64,000 nucleotides of DNA from CAIZGX01 sp964430305. GTDB lineage: Bacteria; Bacteroidota; Bacteroidia; Flavobacteriales_D; Sanyastnellaceae. The first letter of the stretch is position 1, and each line of letters begins with the position of its first letter. This document shows positions 17,561 through 26,456 of the stretch, one piece after another. The position numbers and the translations under genes were made by a program. The DNA lies in assembly GCA_964430305.1 (NCBI GenBank), contig CAYSEX010000005.1, forward strand, positions 7,000 to 70,999, written 5' to 3'. The notes beneath the pieces were generated by a model. It ran no database searches and had not been told where the DNA came from. It saw only the letters and a list, made by a program, of their open reading frames with translations.

Positions 17561-19344
17561 TATTCCACAACAAATGGTAGATGATAAACTCCTTTTTCTC
17601 CAACAAGTTGAATGTAATACATGCCGGCTGCGTATTTGTTGGCATGAATGAAAAACTTATTCTTGCCGGGAGAAATGGTAGATTCAAAAACTTGCTCAAC
17701 TCGCTGTCCTTGAGCATTCACAACAAATGCTGTGGCACGCTGTGTTGCAAAAGATTCGAACTCAACACACGTAATTGCCGAAGCCGGATTCGGGAAAATT
17801 CGACTGAATGTGAATGCTTCTTCCTGCACCGCATCTGTGCCTAAAACATCAAACGACCAATACGCCGCGGGTGCAGCAATTGGACGCTGTAAAATCTTAC
17901 CGGAATTACTTTCACCTTCCACGTAATAATAAACAGTTGTACCTGCTGCTTGAGCAGGAATGAGACCCGACCATTCATTGTTGCCTATAGAAACCATATC
18001 AACAACGTTATACGAGCCAAGTAAGTCTGTTTTCCAATATAACCTGCCTGCCACAACTCCGCTTCTGTGATTCATATATGCCACCACTTCGTATGGCGTT
18101 GTGGTGTTGGTAGTGTCATCTAATGGATTATGAGAAATCAATAGCGGATCATTCACTCCAACGCTGTGCGTGATGCAGTGAATGGCACCACTAGCGGCTA
18201 TGATATTATCTGTCTGGTTATCACAATCAATTCCAATGATCTGGTATCCCGGTAAACTCTCTTGCCATATACGAAGAGCTGTGGTATCATATTCTTCTCT
18301 GTATATGGGTAAAATAACCATATCATTCACGAAGACAGCGTTGGTATATGTTCTGTATGACGAAGGTGGATTTGAACTTGGCCAATTGCCTCCAGCACTT
18401 GGTGGCATTGGAATGCGAATGACTTCATATGGCTCACCCCACTTGTTCATGAAATTGCTCACTACATATTCCATATTGGCGTTGATTTGTGGACCATCTG
18501 CAACGCCTGCCGGATATTCACCAATTAACAATCTCTGCTCATCAAGTAATTTCATGTGCATATCAATGTGGTGAATTCCATCATACGGTAACGTTGGCAT
18601 TTTTATGTACCTATTTATTCCCAGATACTCTTCCATGATTAAATCAATATCGGCCTCTGTTTTTGCTGTTACACCGTATGGATTCCCTGCTTGGTTCTCA
18701 TCAAGAATGAGTTCACTTGCGAATGCCGTTCCGAAACCGTCCACCATCCAATTACCCCCTGTATTTACAAGATCGTCTGGAGCTTCAGTCATGGTGTAAA
18801 GGTTCAATCCGAGATAATCTGCTATGGTTTGAGGAGAAGCATCATCATTTGGTCTTGTGGGTCTGTTGTAGATCCAATCAACCAACATCAAGGTGTCTAC
18901 TTCGTTACCATAAACCGGATTAGCGGCATAATCACGCATCCAAACACTATCAAAATTCGCAGGCACAATAACCACATTGTTCATGTCAGTGAATGCAGGG
19001 CCTCCCGTGTTGGTTGCGTTCAAATAGTTTTCGGTAGCGGTAACGTTTTCGCTGAGGATAATGACAAGAGTTTGCGTCTTTGCATTCGCAACTATCTGTT
19101 TTAAAATCGAAGGATACGAAATCCAAGCTACGGTTAAACATTGAATCTCCTCCCACTCAGCCATAGATCTGAGATTTGTAAAAGGTGGTGGAGTAGCAAT
19201 TCCTCTTGTTTGCGATGATGAAATTTGGAAATCACCGCGAGCGATTTGTTCCAATTCACTGGAGGTGAAACCAACAGGTAAGTCTACCTGAGCATTAGTA
19301 GCTGTAAGAACAAAAGAAAACAAGACTAAAGTAAAATACCTCAT
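17560..19344 (-). CDS. Secreted peptidylarginine/agmatine deiminase-family enzyme with T9SS sorting domain
   Basis: The 594-residue protein has a signal peptide (about 1-18), a PAD_porph-type amidinotransferase-fold domain (about 55-415), an Ig-like beta domain (about 415-510) and a type A T9SS sorting domain (RIFPNPASA, GMYYIQL, 515-594). This order resembles Porphyromonas gingivalis PPAD, which citrullinates C-terminal arginines. The catalytic set appears complete: D138 (VWMRDYA), H259 and D261 (HHIDMHMK), N335 (YTNAVF) and C390 (AIHCITH). An RPTR element at 161-164 may match the PPAD arginines that bind the peptide carboxylate (inference). Agmatine deiminases are cytosolic, so the secretion signals favour a peptide or free-arginine substrate outside the cell. 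It is coupled to a glycosylasparaginase. Confidence 0.87.
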   Translation of the reverse strand: MRYFTLVLFSFVLTATNAQVDLPVGFTSSELEQIARGDFQISSSQTRGIATPPPFTNLRSMAEWEEIQCLTVAWISYPSILKQIVANAKTQTLVIILSENVTATENYLNATNTGGPAFTDMNNVVIVPANFDSVWMRDYAANPVYGNEVDTLMLVDWIYNRPTRPNDDASPQTIADYLGLNLYTMTEAPDDLVNTGGNWMVDGFGTAFASELILDENQAGNPYGVTAKTEADIDLIMEEYLGINRYIKMPTLPYDGIHHIDMHMKLLDEQRLLIGEYPAGVADGPQINANMEYVVSNFMNKWGEPYEVIRIPMPPSAGGNWPSSNPPSSYRTYTNAVFVNDMVILPIYREEYDTTALRIWQESLPGYQIIGIDCDNQTDNIIAASGAIHCITHSVGVNDPLLISHNPLDDTTNTTTPYEVVAYMNHRSGVVAGRLYWKTDLLGSYNVVDMVSIGNNEWSGLIPAQAAGTTVYYYVEGESNSGKILQRPIAAPAAYWSFDVLGTDAVQEEAFTFSRIFPNPASAITCVEFESFATQRATAFVVNAQGQRVEQVFESTISPGKNKFFIHANKYAAGMYYIQLVGEKGVYHLPFVVE

Positions 19345-19403
19345 TGTAAAATAATTTTGGAGTACAAGTTAGCCACACAGCATGGAAACACCAAATTCGA
19401 AAA

Positions 19404-20030
19404 CTAAAAAGAAATTTGAAGAGGATTGCTTACAAAAGGTAAATTCAATAGACTATCTACAAGCAGAATATTTCCAAATGAATCAAAGACCACATATTTC
19501 AAGTATGCATTTCCGAAAGTTGCACAATCTATATGCAGAGGTTCATTTGCTGTGAAAGAAATATTTCCCAACAATTCACATTCGCAAATTTCATTCGTTT
19601 CTGGCGATGAAAAAGAAATTGAGCCTGTCAGAGCCGAACTGGTTACATTCAGATTTAACCAGGATTTAGCAAACATTTCATACCATTTAGAATTGACTGT
19701 ACTCAACTGCAATTCATCTGGATTAATGACAATCTCTCTTGAGTAGTAATTTTCTTTTTCTAATATTATTTTATAAGACAGTACTTGCTGATTCGGCCAA
19801 TACAAATGAAAAGTACCGTTTGCATCTGAATAGCCTGTGGTCTCTTCAACATAAAAAGCATTCACTACTCCGTTGGATACTTCTTGTTTAAATAAGGTTG
19901 CTTTCACGCCATTGAGCGAACTCCCAAGAAAGGCATTTTCAACATGACCGCTCAGTTCAAACTGTGGACTTTTCTCTTTGCACGAGAATAAAATGATCGA
20001 GAAAATAAAAAGCCGCAATCTATTTACCAT
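19404..20030 (-). CDS. Lipoprotein with carboxypeptidase-regulatory-like fold, function unknown
   Basis: The ATG at 20030 gives a 208-residue protein with a lipoprotein signal (FSIILFSCKEK; Cys about residue 17). A start at 20072 would put 14 unrelated residues ahead of it. The mature N-terminal half resembles a CarboxypepD_reg-like beta-sandwich (LSGHVENAFLGSSLNGVKATLF, then DANGTFHLYWP), and the rest is beta-rich. I cannot assign a function. The start overlaps the stop of the lytic transglycosylase gene by 11 nt, so it belongs to that operon and is probably an envelope lipoprotein. It is the last gene of a three-gene unit. Confidence 0.72.
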   Translation of the reverse strand: MVNRLRLFIFSIILFSCKEKSPQFELSGHVENAFLGSSLNGVKATLFKQEVSNGVVNAFYVEETTGYSDANGTFHLYWPNQQVLSYKIILEKENYYSREIVINPDELQLSTVNSKWYEMFAKSWLNLNVTSSALTGSISFSSPETNEICECELLGNISFTANEPLHIDCATFGNAYLKYVVFDSFGNILLVDSLLNLPFVSNPLQISF

Positions 20031-21492
20031 TTGCTTTGTAATGTGTAAAGATTGCAATGACCTTATTCGCAAAATTCACCGGGCCCACTCCATTTAAATA
20101 TCCATTTCGCACACATGGCATGGTGTAATATTGTCGTTGTGTTTTCAGCAGCATTGCCTCAGCAACGTTCCCTTCCCACAACGTGTCAGATTTTCCAATC
20201 TGCTTTGCTATACACATTGCATCCAGTATATGTCCTGGGCCTGCGTTATAGCTTGCAAGCACAAACTTCAAACGCGTTTCTTTATTCTGAATCTTACCTG
20301 CAAAAATCTCATCTATATTTTTTATGAGCATTGCACCCGCTCTCACGTTATCCTCGGGACCGGACGTAGAGTCGCAACCGTACCTTTTTAGCGATGCGGG
20401 CATTAGTTGCATGAGGCCGCGCGCACCTGCGTAGGATACTACATTGGGATTAAATCCTGACTCCACATAACTTAAAGCAGCCATTAAGCGCCAATCCCAA
20501 CCGGGTATAACACAATATTTCTTGTACAACGAATCATAAGGTGAGATTGCCCCCTTCGAAACAGGAGGCATTTTAAAATGCGTTGCGAAAGGCGAGTCAG
20601 CGGAATCTTCAAATTTCTCAAGATAATTGGCACGAAGTGACTCCAACAATTTCTGTGTTTTTGGGCGATTCAAAAACTCTTCGAGTTTAAATTGCAATTG
20701 ATATGCATTCGGTCTCAAGGCCCAAGCAATCTCTTCTTCTGGGCTGATTGGCACTTGCATATTCAAATTTGGATAATCTGTCTGAAGCATATTCGCCAAA
20801 CTTCTATCGGTTACTGTAGAGGGAATTGCTCCGAGTGACACTTGTTGAATTAATTCTTCAGATCCAATTTTTCCATTCACCTCAACGATTTGAATTGCTT
20901 GTCCACTCCTCTTTTTAATTCCATTCAACTGATGAAAGAAAGCTGAGTATCTATGAACATGGATTGGAATTCGATCAAGACTTAATGAGTCTTTCATTAA
21001 AATGCCCTCCACAAGATTTTTATTTGATGTATCAACACGTTGAACCAATACTTGATCTGTGGTATAAAGTGTTGGCGAAAAAGCCAAGAAATTAGACCTT
21101 TCAGCTGTTTTGGTCAAATTACATCCAATTAAATCACCCTCTCCGCGGTACAACATAGCGAACATACTGTCCACATCATTTACCACCTTCACTTCCAATT
21201 CTACCTTTAAATAATTTGCAAATGCTTGAGCCAGCTCATAATCAAATCCAAGTTTCTGTTCTTGAATAGTATAATAAGTTGTAGAGGAATTCTCTGTTAG
21301 TACAATCAGTTTTCCACGTTCTTTTATATCATCTAAATCAAATGAGATCAAGTTCGGCATTCCAGCATATGTTGCCTTATCCTCAACCACAGGTGAGTCA
21401 TGTTTCAATAAATAAAACATGGAGGCTACTAACAATAAAACAGATGCTGAAACACCCAAAACACGCCAAAACGAACGACGTATGTGTTTCAT
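20020..21492 (-). CDS. mltF: Membrane-bound lytic transglycosylase, MltF-like
   Basis: The 490-residue protein has one N-terminal membrane segment (about 12-28), a periplasmic solute-binding type 3 domain (about 55-290) and a C-terminal SLT lysozyme-like domain (about 315-480). The catalytic Glu is E344 in LSYVESGFNP, followed by AGARGLMQLMPAS, the classical lytic transglycosylase signature. It would cleave peptidoglycan between MurNAc and GlcNAc with formation of the 1,6-anhydro product. The SBP domain probably senses muropeptides, as in MltF. It begins 1 nt after the stop of the exported gene upstream (TAAAATG) and overlaps the next lipoprotein gene, so the three form one operon. Confidence 0.92.
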   Translation of the reverse strand: MKHIRRSFWRVLGVSASVLLLVASMFYLLKHDSPVVEDKATYAGMPNLISFDLDDIKERGKLIVLTENSSTTYYTIQEQKLGFDYELAQAFANYLKVELEVKVVNDVDSMFAMLYRGEGDLIGCNLTKTAERSNFLAFSPTLYTTDQVLVQRVDTSNKNLVEGILMKDSLSLDRIPIHVHRYSAFFHQLNGIKKRSGQAIQIVEVNGKIGSEELIQQVSLGAIPSTVTDRSLANMLQTDYPNLNMQVPISPEEEIAWALRPNAYQLQFKLEEFLNRPKTQKLLESLRANYLEKFEDSADSPFATHFKMPPVSKGAISPYDSLYKKYCVIPGWDWRLMAALSYVESGFNPNVVSYAGARGLMQLMPASLKRYGCDSTSGPEDNVRAGAMLIKNIDEIFAGKIQNKETRLKFVLASYNAGPGHILDAMCIAKQIGKSDTLWEGNVAEAMLLKTQRQYYTMPCVRNGYLNGVGPVNFANKVIAIFTHYKANGK

Positions 21493-21493
21493 T

Positions 21494-22288
21494 TTACTTT
21501 ATAGAAAAAGGAACCGACGAATTGTCAAAATTCAAAAAGTAATCACCTTTGGTTAATTTTGAATAGTTAACCTTATCTCCGTTGGCCGCCATCTTCACAA
21601 CTCCATACATATCTACAATCTCGTAGCTTGTTCGAACAGAAAAAGTAAATATCATTTCCTTCGCGTTACGTTCAAAAGTAACAACAGGCGCAGCTGATAC
21701 AATTTGTGCAGACTGGCTGCTTCTAATTGCACCGTCGAATGACTGCTGTGAAACCCGAAACTTATTCTCACCTGCAATCAATTTCGTTTTAAATGTATAG
21801 TTATTCATGTCATCCTTAGCCATGCCCAAACCATTCACCTCTCCTATTTTAACCCATTTATTCCATTTGTATTGCTCAATAAAAAAGTTAATTGCTACAC
21901 GCTCGCCAATTGTTGTGAAAGAGATTAACCCCTGATCATCCACTTTTATTTGCTTACATTCAAAAGTTGATACGGGCAAAAGAACTGATGGGTTCGCCAC
22001 GGTAGGTTCACAGTTGTCTTTATGTTTGATTACCACAACAACCGGCTGACCGAAGGTTAATGACAACGCAGAGAAATCAATTTCAAAAGTGGCCGCATTT
22101 ACCTCATCTGTTGTTACTATTCCGTTCACTGTAACTTCATAAGCACAGAAACCAAAACCTTCAGCAGCAACCGGATTACTTACATAGAGATTTTTATTTT
22201 GATATGTACCTTCAACAACAAATTCAGCACAAAAAGCTGTTCCCATTTGCATAACAAGGACAAACAATAAAAGGGAGAATTTTTGCAT
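21494..22288 (-). CDS. Exported protein of unknown function, first gene of the MltF operon
   Basis: I do not recognise this 264-residue protein by name. A signal peptide (about 1-20, ending TAFCA) is followed by a beta-rich sequence, including FGFCAYEVTVNG near 45-56 and a second part with GEVNGLGMAKDDMNNYTFKTK. The C-terminal 60 residues (YEIVDMYGVVKMAANGDKV, then KGDYFLNFDN) look like a divergent T9SS-type sorting domain, with a strand pattern like YDLTG..V followed by GxYxL. The usual FPNP motif is absent, so this is weak. It lies 1 nt upstream of mltF and shares its transcript, started from a -7 box at 22321-22328. A wall-related partner of MltF is the natural guess. Confidence 0.68.
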   Translation of the reverse strand: MQKFSLLLFVLVMQMGTAFCAEFVVEGTYQNKNLYVSNPVAAEGFGFCAYEVTVNGIVTTDEVNAATFEIDFSALSLTFGQPVVVVIKHKDNCEPTVANPSVLLPVSTFECKQIKVDDQGLISFTTIGERVAINFFIEQYKWNKWVKIGEVNGLGMAKDDMNNYTFKTKLIAGENKFRVSQQSFDGAIRSSQSAQIVSAAPVVTFERNAKEMIFTFSVRTSYEIVDMYGVVKMAANGDKVNYSKLTKGDYFLNFDNSSVPFSIK

Positions 22289-22320
22289 AACTTCTTTGTA
22301 ATGAGATTTTTCGAATCAGA

Positions 22321-22328
22321 CAAATATA
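22321..22328 (-). promoter_or_regulatory. -7 box of the mltF operon
   Basis: On the minus strand this reads TATATTTG, a full TAnnTTTG match, 32 nt before the ATG at 22288. No TTG occurs at the standard upstream distance. Confidence 0.5.
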
Positions 22329-22347
22329 ACTTATTTAAGCATGTCTT

Positions 22348-22932
22348 TTATGCGTTCGTCTTGAATCTTAAAAAAACACATTGAAATTCATTCCAAAACT
22401 GCGTATACCCAGTCTCAAATCTTGACGCAAATTCAGGTAATTTTTTAGAGGCCACTTGAAGCCCATCACTTTTAGGAAGTCTCATGGCCATTTGTTTCAA
22501 AACCTCTTGCGTTCCTTCTAAAGATTCATACGTTTCGAACCAATGGTATTTGGGCATTGCTTGATAATAGCCCAACAGCCTTTTAGACATTTTGTCTTGG
22601 TATGGCTCTAGAAGTGAAAACCACTCATCCTGAAATTTTTTCAATTTGCCAATACCCAGAATGTCAAAATGCTTTGCACGAAAATGGTCGAGTAATATGT
22701 CAATAAATACTGGACTGTATAACCCAACCTCGCCGCGTATTTCAGCCCGAATCTGTTGAATAAATTGAAACGAATCTAAATTTGAGTCAATCCATCTATG
22801 CATCAGAATACCAGCCCTTATCTCTGACTCGAAATTTTCAAAATCATTTCCTCTCACTCCGTCTCCAAGGAATTGTCCGATCATCATGTTATTATTCGGA
22901 AAAGACAATACTGCATGTGAGAGATGATTCAT
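22348..22932 (-). CDS. acpH: Acyl carrier protein phosphodiesterase family (DUF479)
   Basis: The ATG at 22932 yields 194 residues starting MNHLSHAVLSF, the standard N-terminus of the AcpH family (N-L-A-H repeated as NHLSHA). Family features include GQFLGDGVRGNDF near 20-32, RAGILMHRWIDSNLD near 42-56 with the metal-binding His and Asp, and DILLDHFRAKHFD near 85-97. E. coli AcpH removes the 4'-phosphopantetheine group from acyl carrier protein; the HD-like helical fold is shared. A longer reading to 22980 would overlap the divergent glmM promoter and lacks family similarity. In vivo function in Bacteroidota is untested. Confidence 0.85.
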   Translation of the reverse strand: MNHLSHAVLSFPNNNMMIGQFLGDGVRGNDFENFESEIRAGILMHRWIDSNLDSFQFIQQIRAEIRGEVGLYSPVFIDILLDHFRAKHFDILGIGKLKKFQDEWFSLLEPYQDKMSKRLLGYYQAMPKYHWFETYESLEGTQEVLKQMAMRLPKSDGLQVASKKLPEFASRFETGYTQFWNEFQCVFLRFKTNA

Positions 22933-22964
22933 GTTACAAAGAAAAATAATTACTTGAGCTTCTC

Positions 22965-22972
22965 TATCTTTG
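22965..22972 (+). promoter_or_regulatory. -7 box of glmM
   Basis: TATCTTTG is a full TAnnTTTG match 17 nt before the ATG at 22990. It supports this start over upstream alternatives at 22924. No -33 TTG lies at the usual spacing. Confidence 0.5.
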
Positions 22973-22989
22973 ACACTCAAATTTTTGAA

Positions 22990-24366
22990 ATGACTCTTAT
23001 CAAATCCATTTCCGGTTTTCGAGGTACTATTGGCCCTAATCCCGGTGAAGACTTAACACCATTAGACGTTGTAAAATTTTCTGCTGCCTTCGGAAACTTC
23101 ATACAGAAAACGGCATCTAAAAAGAGAGTGAAATTAGTTGTAGGCCGCGATGCGCGAATTAGCGGTGAAATGATTCAACAATTGGTCATGAATACTCTTG
23201 TTGGAATGGGCGTTGAGATTATAGATGCCGGTCTCACAACAACACCTACAGTTGAGTGGGCGGTTCAACACACCCAGTCAAACGGAGGAATTATTCTCAC
23301 CGCAAGCCATAATCCAAAGGAGTGGAATGCACTGAAGCTTTTAAATGCCAAAGGAGAATTCATCTCCGCTATTGAAGGACAGGAAGTATTAAAAAATGCG
23401 GAAAATGACTCGTTCATTTTTGCAAAAATTGACGAACTTGGTTCAATTACTGAACGAAATTTTTTGAGGGAACATCTTGCACATATCCTTGATTTAAAAT
23501 TGGTAGACAAAGAAGCAATTCAAAAGAGAAATTTCAAAGTAGTGGTTGACGGAATCAATTCAAGTGGTGGAATTTATATTCCTGCTTTGCTTGATGCGTT
23601 GGGCATAGATCAAATAATCCCCATGAATTGCAAAGCCGACGGTCACTTTGCGCATAACCCCGAGCCCTTAAAAGAGCACCTCTCAGAAATTTGTAAACGA
23701 GTAATTGAAGAGAAGGCCGATTTGGGAATTGTTGTTGATCCAGATGTAGATAGACTTGCTTTTGTTTCTGAAGATGGAAGCCTTTTTGGAGAGGAGTACA
23801 CGTTGGTTGCAGTTGCAGATTACATTCTTTCAATTACCCCAGGAAGCACAGTATCTAATCTTTCAAGTAGCCGAGCACTTGCGGATATTTCAAAAAAATA
23901 CAACCAGCCTTACTTTGCATCTGCTGTTGGTGAAGTGAATGTAGTTGAACAAATGAAATTATGCAATGCAGTAATCGGAGGTGAGGGAAATGGTGGTATT
24001 ATTTACCCTGAGACCCATTACGGTCGAGATGCGCTTGTGGGCGTTGCCTTATTCTTAAGTCATCTTGCGAAAAACTTCACCAATATGACAACCTTAAGAG
24101 CCTCCCTACCTCATTATGAAATGGTGAAAGACAAAGTTCAACTCAATAAAACAATTGATGTAGATAAACTCTTAGTTGAGGTTGCTGAGGCTTTTTCTGC
24201 TGAACGTGTGAATACAATTGATGGCGTCAAAATTGACTTTGAAGAAGGGTGGGTTCATTTGAGGAAAAGTAATACCGAGCCAATAATTCGCATATATGCC
24301 GAAGCTGCGTCGCATGAAAAAGCTGCGCAATTCGTAGAACAAGTAAAAAAATATATTCAGTCATGA
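22990..24366 (+). CDS. glmM: Phosphoglucosamine mutase (phosphohexomutase family)
   Basis: The 458-residue alpha-D-phosphohexomutase would convert glucosamine 6-phosphate to glucosamine 1-phosphate for peptidoglycan and LPS precursors. The phosphoserine is S106 in TASHNP, the metal-binding loop is DPDVDR (D250, D252, D254), and the sugar-binding GEGNGG loop is at about 331-336. The C-terminal phosphate-binding motif is RKSNTEPIIR. The N-terminus MTLIKSISGFRGTIG is typical of the Bacteroidota GlmM-type enzyme. Phosphomannomutase or phosphoglucomutase activity cannot be excluded by sequence alone. Its stop overlaps the start of the cysteine desulfurase gene (ATGA). Confidence 0.88.
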   Translation: MTLIKSISGFRGTIGPNPGEDLTPLDVVKFSAAFGNFIQKTASKKRVKLVVGRDARISGEMIQQLVMNTLVGMGVEIIDAGLTTTPTVEWAVQHTQSNGGIILTASHNPKEWNALKLLNAKGEFISAIEGQEVLKNAENDSFIFAKIDELGSITERNFLREHLAHILDLKLVDKEAIQKRNFKVVVDGINSSGGIYIPALLDALGIDQIIPMNCKADGHFAHNPEPLKEHLSEICKRVIEEKADLGIVVDPDVDRLAFVSEDGSLFGEEYTLVAVADYILSITPGSTVSNLSSSRALADISKKYNQPYFASAVGEVNVVEQMKLCNAVIGGEGNGGIIYPETHYGRDALVGVALFLSHLAKNFTNMTTLRASLPHYEMVKDKVQLNKTIDVDKLLVEVAEAFSAERVNTIDGVKIDFEEGWVHLRKSNTEPIIRIYAEAASHEKAAQFVEQVKKYIQS

Positions 24367-25505
24367 ATGTTTATCTAGACAATGCCGCTACTACTCCCGT
24401 TGCTCCTGAGGTAACCGAGGTAATGTGCCAGTTTTTAAAGGAGAGTTTCGGCAATCCATCTTCCACACATAGTTTCGGAAGAAAGGTAAAGACTAAGATA
24501 GAGTCTGCAAGAAGAACCATAGCCCAAGCATTGAACTGTGAGCCCGGCGAGATTTATTTTACCAGTGGAGGAACTGAAGCAGATAATTTAGCTATGCACA
24601 TCGCCGTTCGCGACCTACAATGCAAACGCATCATTACTTCTGCGCTCGAGCACAGTGCAATTATAAAAACGGCTGAGTTATTAGCGAATGAGGGTAAAGT
24701 AGAATTGGTACTAGCTAAACTTGATGCATTTGGAACAATTGATTTGAATTGGTTGGAAAACGAACTTGCGAAACCAACAAAGACCTACGTTTCATTGATG
24801 CACGGTAACAATGAAATTGCCAACCTTTTACCCATTCAAGCTGTGGCGGAAATATGTCAAAAGCACAACGCCATTTTTCATAGTGATACGGTGCAAACCA
24901 TGGGACATTACGCTTTCGACTTGAAAACATTGCCCATTCATTTCATAAACGCTGCTGCTCACAAATTTCATGGACCAAAAGGCGTTGGTTTTATTTTTAT
25001 TCGAAAAGGGTTAATTGCCCAAGCCGATATTACCGGTGGAGGACAAGAACGTGGCATGCGTGGTGGAACCGAAAATACCGCTGGAATTATGGGTATGGCC
25101 AAAGCTGTGGAACTTGCATTTTCCGAAGTAGAAGAACACAAAGAATATATTGGCAATCTCAAACAGTATATGATTCAAGCCCTCAAAACAGCCATACCGA
25201 GCATAACGTTTAATGGAAAAAGTGAGGAGAAAGATAGCTTATACACGGTTTTGAGCTGCACCTTTCCACCTACAAATAATTCAGATATGTTTCTTTTTCT
25301 TCTCGACTTAGAGGGTATTGCCGCATCTGGAGGAAGTGCCTGTAGTAGCGGAGCAACGAAAGGAAGCCATGTTTTAGATGCCATTCAAGCATTGAAAAGC
25401 AAACAACCAGCAGTTCGATTTTCATTTTCAAGATATACTACCAAAGATGAAATTGACTACGCCGTTGAGAAAGCAAAAACAATTTATGAAACCGGAAAAA
25501 TTTAA
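24363..25505 (+). CDS. Cysteine desulfurase (NifS/IscS class I)
   Basis: The 380-residue PLP enzyme takes sulfur from cysteine for Fe-S clusters, thiolated tRNA or thiamine. It begins VYLDNAATTP. The PLP lysine is K201 in AAHKFHGPKG, and the persulfide cysteine is C327 in SGGSACSSG within a long loop, as in IscS/NifS class I enzymes. No scaffold (IscU) or other Fe-S genes are adjacent, so the acceptor is unknown. A tRNA-thiolation role is possible. It overlaps glmM by 4 nt, and its stop shares TTAA with the convergent 25502 gene. Confidence 0.9.
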   Translation: MNVYLDNAATTPVAPEVTEVMCQFLKESFGNPSSTHSFGRKVKTKIESARRTIAQALNCEPGEIYFTSGGTEADNLAMHIAVRDLQCKRIITSALEHSAIIKTAELLANEGKVELVLAKLDAFGTIDLNWLENELAKPTKTYVSLMHGNNEIANLLPIQAVAEICQKHNAIFHSDTVQTMGHYAFDLKTLPIHFINAAAHKFHGPKGVGFIFIRKGLIAQADITGGGQERGMRGGTENTAGIMGMAKAVELAFSEVEEHKEYIGNLKQYMIQALKTAIPSITFNGKSEEKDSLYTVLSCTFPPTNNSDMFLFLLDLEGIAASGGSACSSGATKGSHVLDAIQALKSKQPAVRFSFSRYTTKDEIDYAVEKAKTIYETGKI

Positions 25506-26440
25506 TTGCAATTTGTTCCAAAGGTTTGCACGAACAACAGCACATCTTCAATGGTAACCGTACCGTCTTGATTCATATCACCGAAACAGGTTCCGATCAA
25601 ATCGCACGTTCCGTTATCAATGGTTGCCAATGGATTGTAGTTGTATCCCTGGGGATTCGTGCAGCCAGAATAAACACATGACCCATTGTCTTTTGTTGCG
25701 GCAGGATTGAAATTCGCGGCGGCAGGATAGGTACATCCCAAACATGCATAATCACAAGCATTTGAATTCACAGTGCATACATTACAATAATTGCAAGCCA
25801 GAGGATCCAAACACCCAGCAGGTAAAAGATTAAACTGGCAAGACCCATCATCAAATGTAGCGGCTGAATTGTAGTTGCTCGCGTTTGGATAAGTACATCC
25901 GTAACATGAGGCATATTCACAACTTCCATTATCTGTATTCGCTAACGGGTTGTAATTGCAGCTCAATGCATCTGTGCAACCCAAAATGGATACTGCACAA
26001 TCAAAAGTCCCAGAATAATTTCCAGCATTATTGAAACTTCCGCCTACTCGAACAAAATAAGTTTGCCCAGTTACCACTGGAAAAATAACATCACTTGCAA
26101 AAACTGGATTCACACAAGCATCATCATCTTCAGCCAAAAAAATCAGATTGGCGCATGAACCGGTATATACGTGAACACGTGAGTCAAAATTTGTATTGTT
26201 GTCGCACAAACCAATCTCTGCAGTTCCAACACCAAGAGATGTAAATACGTACCACAATTGTCCGTCAGTTCCTTCAAAACTCCCTGTATTTAATCCGTCG
26301 GAGGGCACACCTAATGTTGTTCCGCTTATGGATTGCCCACAAGTCAATGAGACGGCAGAGTTGCAATCTATGCCACCCGGTTGTGAAAAGACTACCAGCG
26401 AACATAGTATGCAAATCAAAGCGAAAGCTATTCTGACCAT
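25502..26440 (-). CDS. Secreted cysteine-rich repeat protein with dockerin-like tail
   Basis: The ATG at 26440 gives 312 residues starting with a signal peptide (MVRIAFALICILCSLVVFSQ). An N-terminal beta domain (about 22-150) has regularly spaced cysteines. It is followed by five copies of a roughly 25-35-residue Cys-rich repeat of the form GCT-(x)n-NYNP-A-(x)n-DNGSC (about 155-280), widespread in marine Flavobacteriales surface proteins. The C-terminus, GDMNQDGTVTIEDVLLF, has the D-x-N-x-D-G calcium-loop pattern of half a type I dockerin and ends in Cys. There is no T9SS FPNP motif. Function unknown; a surface or matrix protein is likely. A perfect -7 box lies 5 nt upstream of the ATG. Confidence 0.78.
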   Translation of the reverse strand: MVRIAFALICILCSLVVFSQPGGIDCNSAVSLTCGQSISGTTLGVPSDGLNTGSFEGTDGQLWYVFTSLGVGTAEIGLCDNNTNFDSRVHVYTGSCANLIFLAEDDDACVNPVFASDVIFPVVTGQTYFVRVGGSFNNAGNYSGTFDCAVSILGCTDALSCNYNPLANTDNGSCEYASCYGCTYPNASNYNSAATFDDGSCQFNLLPAGCLDPLACNYCNVCTVNSNACDYACLGCTYPAAANFNPAATKDNGSCVYSGCTNPQGYNYNPLATIDNGTCDLIGTCFGDMNQDGTVTIEDVLLFVQTFGTNCN

Positions 26441-26445
26441 GAATT

Positions 26446-26453
26446 CAAAAGTA
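26446..26453 (-). promoter_or_regulatory. -7 box five bases before the 26440 start codon
   Basis: On the minus strand this reads TACTTTTG, then AATTC, then ATG. The full match and the position between the lpdA terminator and the start codon suggest a leaderless transcript. Confidence 0.5.
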
Positions 26454-26456
26454 ATG

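Noticed and set aside
18182..18574. Open frame of 130 codons on the plus strand
   Set aside because: It is antisense to the well-supported deiminase gene, and its composition follows that gene's codons.
25580..25990. Regularly spaced repeats considered as a CRISPR-like array
   Set aside because: They are in-frame protein repeats (GCT...NYNP...DNGSC) of a secreted protein; the DNA units vary and there are no spacers.
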